The notes under the pieces are model-generated. The model made no database searches. It was not told where the DNA came from and worked only from the letters and a program-made list of their open reading frames with translations. Position numbers and translations under genes: made by a program. 64,000 nt of DNA from Pseudocercospora fijiensis CIRAD86 (Eukaryota; Ascomycota; Dothideomycetes; Mycosphaerellales; Mycosphaerellaceae). Where the stretch lies: NCBI RefSeq assembly GCF_000340215.1, contig NW_006921538.1:3019869-3083868 (forward strand). The letters run 5' to 3'. Of the stretch, positions 58,940 to 64,000 are shown in pieces. The stretch's first letter is position 1. The number at the start of each line of letters is the position of its first letter.

Positions 58940-60695
58940 ATAATCGTATATTGAAGCCTCGTACGCGTATTTCTATCGATTTCTAGCATTCTGGCGCCAA
59001 ATTGCCGCTAATGTGGGTCTACGACCGACTCGATCGACTGTAGGCAAGCTAGTGCTGCGATTGGAAGAAGAGCTAAATAACTCTACGTTAAAGAAGAAGG
59101 TAGTAGAGCTTCTTGAGAAGCCTATAAGTCCGCCGCTAATAAGACGAGGTATAAAGGGTAGATCTAGTAGGTCTATTAGAGCCGGCAAGAAGGGCAAGAA
59201 GACTGCCGCGCTAGTTACTAAGTCGGTAGCGGCACTAAGTAAGGAGACCGTAGCAACGCCGGCAGAGGATAATAGTAACGTTATGCCTAGCAAAATAGGT
59301 GCTTCTTTCTCTACCGCCTCCTCTACTAAGGCCTCTATTTCCTCCTCTTTTAATACAGTACTAGAAGCCGAGGCTGCTACTAGCAGCATAACGGCCCTCG
59401 CTACTAGCAACGTACCTATAACTGCGCCTAGCTCTTTTAACTTAACTAATAAGCCTAAAGTCTTCTACTATAATGCGTAGTAGACTGTATTTAATCTGTC
59501 TAAGAAAGGCGCTAATCGATCGCTTATAACGAAGCTAATAAGGTTTCTTACTACGAGAGATAAGGAGCTATAGGATAGCTACTCGTAGGCGGCGAAGTTT
59601 GCTTAGCTTAATAGCTATAATCGACCTTACCGAGTTATAATCCGTACTAGTACGGAAGGAGCGAAGAATACGTTTACTAGCGACTAGTACTAAGTAGGTA
59701 ACGATATCGATAGCGACTTTGTTTATCGACAAGCTCTCGACTATACGATTGATCTTATAAAGGCTAAAAGGAAGCGCCCGTTCGTTAACCTCGAGTTCTG
59801 TATAAAGCCTAAGCAATTAGTAGTAGCTAGAAGCAAAGGTAAGAATAAGGAGGTCGAGAAGTTAAAGAAGAACCCTAATGCGGTTCAAATAAGGAATATT
59901 AGTCTAATTATCGCTAAACTCGAGTCGTCTAGCAGGTACGACTTTAAGATAATCAATAAGTAGCTCTACACTCGGAAGGACTGTCTAAATAGTAACAAGG
60001 CCGGCGAGGCTGCTTGCTAGTTTAATCGCTCGGTAAAGGAGCTCGGCGAGAACTATTTCCCCTTCTACGAGGCTGCAATAATTAAGCTAAGTCAAGCTAT
60101 TACTAAAGGCCAGTATATCTAGAATAAAGACGGCTCTTAGCCGGATAGGCTTCTAGTTTCGGTAGAGATAATATTAATAACTCGGAAGGTCGAGAAGAAG
60201 TATTAGGCAAGAACATAGCGGCGTAGTAATACGGACTCGCTAGGTAGCAAGAATAGTAGTATAATGAAGATGATAGGCGAATTTATAAGTAGTATGCTCT
60301 ATACTTAGAACAATAGCCTCGGTCGTATTCCTAGTACGCTATCGAAGACTCTAACTCGCGCTCTTACTAGATATCGCTTAGGTTACAAGGCGCCTATTAA
60401 GGTGCCTCGTACGGTGATCTCTAAAGCCGCTACGACTAAGTTCTTTAACTAGTATGCCCTCTAGCCGGAATTCGCGGATTAGGACTCTCTACGCGCCTAT
60501 ATTAGGGTTTTCGTAGGTTTAGTATAGCGGCTCGATACTATTACTAATATAGACTAATCTGACTAGCCTTACGAGCTTAAGGAAATAGGTGGAATGCGTC
60601 TAAGACTAAAAGAGGCTATTCGAGAATAGTTAAAGGAGAGGGACGATAATATTATCGCCGTAGAAAGAGCCGCTACGGAGGAGGGCGAATTTTAA
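58940..60695 (+). pseudogene. Accessory ORF of Tc1-like element B, decayed, function unknown
   Basis: Plus strand: FLAFWRQIAANVGLRPTRST, then VGKLVLRLEEELNNSTLKKK and a basic linker (RRGIKGRSSRSIRAGKKGKK), open from 59013 to 59480. Then about 1.2 kb of coherent sequence follows with TAG/TAA at likely Gln/Trp codons, ending EGEF near 60,695. Ser/Thr/Ala-rich in the middle. No recognised domain. It is the counterpart of the convergent frames in elements A and C. Confidence 0.5.
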
Positions 60696-60999
60696 GCGAA
60701 CTCGGGCTTTCTTTACGCACTATTCTTTTTATTACTACAATATATACAACCTTATAATAAGCGGGAGATTCTTACTGTAATTATACTCATTTAGACCCAA
60801 TTTAGTATATTAAATTGAATGCGTTAGTTATAGAACAATAAGAGGGTATAGCAAAGCTAGCGTTCGAACTATTTACCTAAATCTCTGCCTCCGGCGCTTG
60901 CCGGCACTAGTCTATATTAGTGCGGTTACTCGAAGTCCTCGAAATCTATATCCGATTCTTCTAGTTCTTGTTTATAGTCTTCCTTACTCTATACATAAT

Positions 61000-62215
61000 T
61001 ATTTAGGTTATCTAACACCGCCGGCGGCGTGCTCTTATACTGCGAATACTATGCCGACTCTTTAGCATCTATATTTAGCATATTTTGTGCGGATCTAGCG
61101 CTTATTTCGAAGGCTTTAGGATCGTACGGCAAATCTCGACCCTCTACGTTATAACTAGCGTGTTTGAATAATCTACGCGCCCTGCGGCCTCTATACTTAT
61201 ATAAACACTATACTAAGTAGGCTTAGAACCCTTCGAAAAGCGGTAGCTTATAGCGATACTTTTTAATAGTCTTCTTAAGCAGATTAAAGGTCTATTCGAT
61301 AGGATTCAAATCCGGTAAGTATAGCGGAAGAAACTCGAGATAGTAACCTGCTTCTAGGATAGCTTCCTTTACCCTCCTTCTATAGTAGATACTAGTATTA
61401 TCTATTATAAAGATTATCGATAGACTATTAACTAGCAACGGTAGCACCTCTTCCTCTAGCTAGGTATTAAATCGGTTACTATTAATAGATCCTTAGTATA
61501 CGTACGTATAAGGCAAGTAGCCGTAGAGCGTAAAGGTAGGCAAGATAGACTACCTTACTTCCCTTCTCGCATACTAATAATCTATACAAGCAATGCCTCT
61601 TAGCGACTATCTATACTTCCGCTAACTAGTCTTCTAATTATAGGTAGTCTCGTCGATAAAAATTAACCTATCCGCCGGCTAACTCGTATACCTAATAACC
61701 TACAATGCCCTTAGCAACGGGTTCCGCTCCTTCGCCTTCGTTTATATCTTCGTACGAGTCTATCCCTAACGCTTTAACGTTTTATATAGTAGACTCGGCG
61801 TTAGTACTACGCCTTTACCTCCTTTATTAACTAGACGGAGCCGTTTAAACTCGTCGTAAAGAGCAGCGATTATTTCTATAAAGTAGGCGTCCGGACGCTC
61901 GTAGAGATAGTTATAGAGCTATTCTTCCTCGCTATATAGAAGGCGCCTCGGATACCCTTTAACCGCGCTAGTATTCTTTATATATAACTCGCTAAACAAC
62001 CGCTACTTCTACTAGTACCTATATATCGACCTTACTACTATTAGCACTCGTGTTTCAGCTATTATCTGCTTAGGAGTAAACCTACGAGCGAAATAGGCCT
62101 TAAGGAGGGTCTGCAAAGCAGGGTTAATTAGTCTTAGCTTTATACTATACGTAATAACACCTCGGAAGGGCCTATACTACTGTTTTATCGACAACACGCT
62201 TTTAAAGATATATTA
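61000..62215 (-). pseudogene. Tc1-like DD34E transposase of element B, decayed
   Basis: Minus strand: ADRLIFIDETTYN keeps the first catalytic Asp and its Glu. IIFIIDNTSIYY keeps the second Asp. LEFLPLYLPDLNPIE keeps the final Glu, 34 residues after the Asp. The catalytic triad is therefore intact although TAG codons break the frame. It is about as long as the element A transposase and clearly homologous to it. Confidence 0.85.
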
Positions 62216-62351
62216 GAGAAGTCTACGAACCTTAGAAGAGTACGGAAGAGTAGATTTTAGTATAAAATAGCGGTGTGGGTTCTCGCCAAGCCTCTACCGG
62301 AGTTCTTGGTTTTCCCCGCAGCGACTGACAGGCTTTCGGCCGTCCATAGTA

Positions 62352-62844
62352 GAACAGCCGCACAAGAGCCATACCAAAGGCACTCCAGGCGCATCCAGCC
62401 GCTCTTCGCACCAAGCCATCCACCTGCGATTATTGCAAGGCAGTGTTAGCAGAGCTGTGATAATAATGCCTCTTCTCATGAAGCTGACACGAAGCTTTGC
62501 AAAATGCACCCTGAACGTTTCAGCAGTTGCGATTGACAGTTTCAAATGCTACATGACTCTCAGCCGAGCTGCACATCATCATACCTAGCTACATGTGATC
62601 CCCTCGGGCGCCCACTGCACAAACATCCAACAGTCATGCATTCCTCTACGCTTCATCTTCAATAGGAGGTCTGTATTAATCTCCATTGTCGGTCGTCAGG
62701 CATCGTTTGTACCTCGAACAATGCCATATTTGACCAAGATCACCACCTCGAATCCTTCGACTCTCAAAGGCTTGCGGAGCGGCGCAAAGACACTTCGCAG
62801 CTTAAGAAGGGCGTCCGTCCACATTTCTCCTTTCTACTCTTGCT
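62352..62844. other. Host intergenic DNA upstream of the hydrolase gene
   Basis: Normal-composition host sequence between Tc1-like element B and the alpha/beta-hydrolase ATG. It should hold the promoter and 5' UTR. An upstream ATG at 62721 opens a frame different from the hydrolase and overlaps its start, so it is a possible uORF. No separate gene recognised. Confidence 0.5.
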
Positions 62845-63873
62845 ATGGAGCCCTTCATCTTTGACCTAGGAGAAGGTGGTGGTGTGGTGAGCGGACTAAA
62901 GAGCTTTCCCACGAAACCTGAGGATGACGCACACAACACCAAGGGAAAACCATTGCTATTCTGCCTTCATGGTGCGACCTACTGCGCAAAGTATTTCGAC
63001 GCCCACGAGAAGTATTCTCTGAAACGAACATCGGATCTGCTCGGTCTGCCAGTGATTGCCATCAATAGACCAGGCTACATGAGCACCCCGGAACTACCAA
63101 AACCAAAGAATGAAGGATCAGACACGCATCTACAGAACGAGAGCCGCTGGCTCCACCGCCTTGTGCTTCCAACTTTGTGGCGAGCATATGGTCCCAGCTT
63201 GGGTGCCACGTCGATCGTGTTGATTGGGCACTCCATTGGGGCTGCTGTCGGTATCATTATCGCAAGCAAACACAGCAGCCAGACGAACAGCGGAGCTGGA
63301 ACTGCAGCACCGGGATATCCGCTTTCCGGTCTAGTAATATCAGGTCTAGGAACACAAAAAACCTTCCAACCGGACCCAGGTTACCTGTCTGTATTACCGC
63401 CTTTCAACGAGGAAGGCCAGCCAATGCATCATCACTGGAATCATGAACCCAAGACAAAGCTCATGCTCAACTCAGACTATGGCCAAGCACCCCGCGACAC
63501 AATCATGGCTCACGAGGCAATATGCACTCCAGGCCTGAGCACCGAAGCCTTGGACTTCAATGCGCCTGAGAACTGGCCTGCTTACTGGACTAAGCTGGCC
63601 GCCGAGATCACCATTCCGGTAATGTACTTTCTGGGCTCGGACGACCAACTATGGGAAGGTACTACGGAGCGCGTCGAAGAGTTTGCCAGTGCTTTCAAAA
63701 AGACGCCGAGAATCGAAAGAGGCGTCATGGGAGGCTCGGGACACTGTATAGAATTGAGTTGGCTCGGACCGGCTTGGTACGTGAGATGTGCCGGTTTCGC
63801 GATGGGATGTGCGATAGAGGCTGAGCTCCTGGGATCGATACGTATCGGATTGAGTCCAGAAATTGGATCTTGA
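62845..63873 (+). CDS. Alpha/beta-hydrolase fold protein
   Basis: Intronless frame of 342 aa, complete within the window. The fold's landmarks are in order: the oxyanion-side HG motif in LLFCLHGATY (42-43), the nucleophile elbow IGHSIGAA with Ser130 (GHSIG), the acid in FLGSDDQLW (Asp266 or Asp267), and His300 in GGSGHCIEL. A lid-like insertion rich in Gly/Pro lies between about 145 and 250. No signal peptide or membrane segment, so cytosolic. Family members hydrolyse esters, lactones, epoxides or amides, and the substrate cannot be told. The start was chosen as the first ATG in the frame (TGCTATGG context). No RIP damage although Tc1-like element B lies about 0.5 kb upstream. Confidence 0.87.
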   Translation: MEPFIFDLGEGGGVVSGLKSFPTKPEDDAHNTKGKPLLFCLHGATYCAKYFDAHEKYSLKRTSDLLGLPVIAINRPGYMSTPELPKPKNEGSDTHLQNESRWLHRLVLPTLWRAYGPSLGATSIVLIGHSIGAAVGIIIASKHSSQTNSGAGTAAPGYPLSGLVISGLGTQKTFQPDPGYLSVLPPFNEEGQPMHHHWNHEPKTKLMLNSDYGQAPRDTIMAHEAICTPGLSTEALDFNAPENWPAYWTKLAAEITIPVMYFLGSDDQLWEGTTERVEEFASAFKKTPRIERGVMGGSGHCIELSWLGPAWYVRCAGFAMGCAIEAELLGSIRIGLSPEIGS

Positions 63874-64000
63874 ATACAGCGCTGTTCGTCTTCTGTGCCC
63901 AATGCGAACTGAAGGAGGGGAGCGATCCAATGGCGCTCGCACTCAATCCAGCAATTTGCAGCCTCTACTTTCGAACGACCTGAAGTCGCTGAGACTCGTA
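63874..64000. other. 3' flank of the hydrolase gene
   Basis: Host sequence to the end of the window. No feature recognised. Confidence 0.4.

Larger units (their letters stand above)
58806..62349 (-). mobile_element. Tc1-like element B, 3.54 kb, two convergent ORFs
   Basis: The left end reads CTATAGACGGCCGAAAGCCTG, and the reverse complement of the right end CTATGGACGGCCGAAAGCCTG; similarity extends about 26 bp. TA duplications lie at 58804-58805 and 62350-62351. The last 80 bp at the right (about 62,268-62,349), next to unique host DNA, are free of RIP changes. The size and CTAT ends parallel element A, though the repeat sequences differ. Confidence 0.88.

Noticed and set aside
58973..59410. 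145-codon minus-strand frame rich in Leu/Ala/Ser
   Set aside because: Antisense of the accessory ORF of element B, whose plus-strand frame continues coherently for over 1.5 kb.
62232..62545. Minus-strand frames at the element B/host junction
   Set aside because: They cross the transposon terminus and TA duplication, show no domain, and are chance open frames.
1..64000. A giant Starship-type mobile element
   Set aside because: I looked for a DUF3435-type tyrosine-recombinase captain and did not recognise one. All large elements here have LTRs or Tc1/hAT signatures.

Overview
The window looks like a chromosome segment from a filamentous ascomycete (Pezizomycotina, probably Dothideomycetes). 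The host genes have short introns (51-62 nt) with GT/AG ends and CTAAC-type branch sites. The rest is a repeat-rich compartment with a very strong repeat-induced point mutation (RIP) footprint. In the repeats CA and TG dinucleotides are almost absent, TA is everywhere, and CG is kept, so old reading frames are broken mainly by TAG codons at former Gln and Trp codons. Only about 10 kb is ordinary host sequence, in four blocks: roughly 1.94-4.93 kb, 17.5-21.0 kb plus 24.5-25.6 kb, 48.8-49.2 kb, and 62.35-64 kb.

Host genes in order: a tryptophanyl-tRNA synthetase-like gene (minus) whose ATP-binding signatures are intact but whose tryptophan pocket is altered; a bANK-type regulator (minus; bZIP basic region plus four ankyrin repeats, the architecture of ToxE); a short-chain dehydrogenase/reductase (plus); a broken membrane-protein gene (plus), cut by a Tc1-like transposon and carrying RIP-type nonsense codons; and an alpha/beta-hydrolase (plus) at the right end. 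Before the transposons arrived, the regulator and the dehydrogenase were divergent neighbours across about 1 kb. The grouping resembles a small accessory or metabolic cluster, but no backbone enzyme (PKS, NRPS) is present.

Repeats, left to right: a Copia 3' fragment (1-1.05 kb). A composite at 4.93-17.5 kb in which a miniature LTR element (TRIM, 68-bp LTRs) contains a Copia element with a head-to-tail pair of 198-bp LTRs; this composite is itself split by chromovirus Gypsy-1 (7,497-14,590) and carries a second TRIM (15,472-15,824). Tc1-like element A (21,021-24,511). Copia fragment 2 split by chromovirus Gypsy-3 (26,109-34,086). A hAT element (about 34.65-48.23 kb) split by Gypsy-2 (38,477-45,515). 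Tc1-like element C (49,175 to about 58,803) split by Copia-3 (52,896-58,213). Tc1-like element B (58,806-62,349), which landed in the last bases of element C. Target-site duplications support most of these nestings.

The most notable observations are the TRIM/Copia composite, whose order fits recombination of a 2-LTR circle through a shared half-tRNA-iMet primer site; the altered TrpRS paralogue beside a ToxE-like regulator whose promoter has been displaced; and three DD34E Tc1-like elements that all carry a second, convergent ORF. All calls come from reading the sequence by eye. Family names rest on recalled motifs, and no database search was run.
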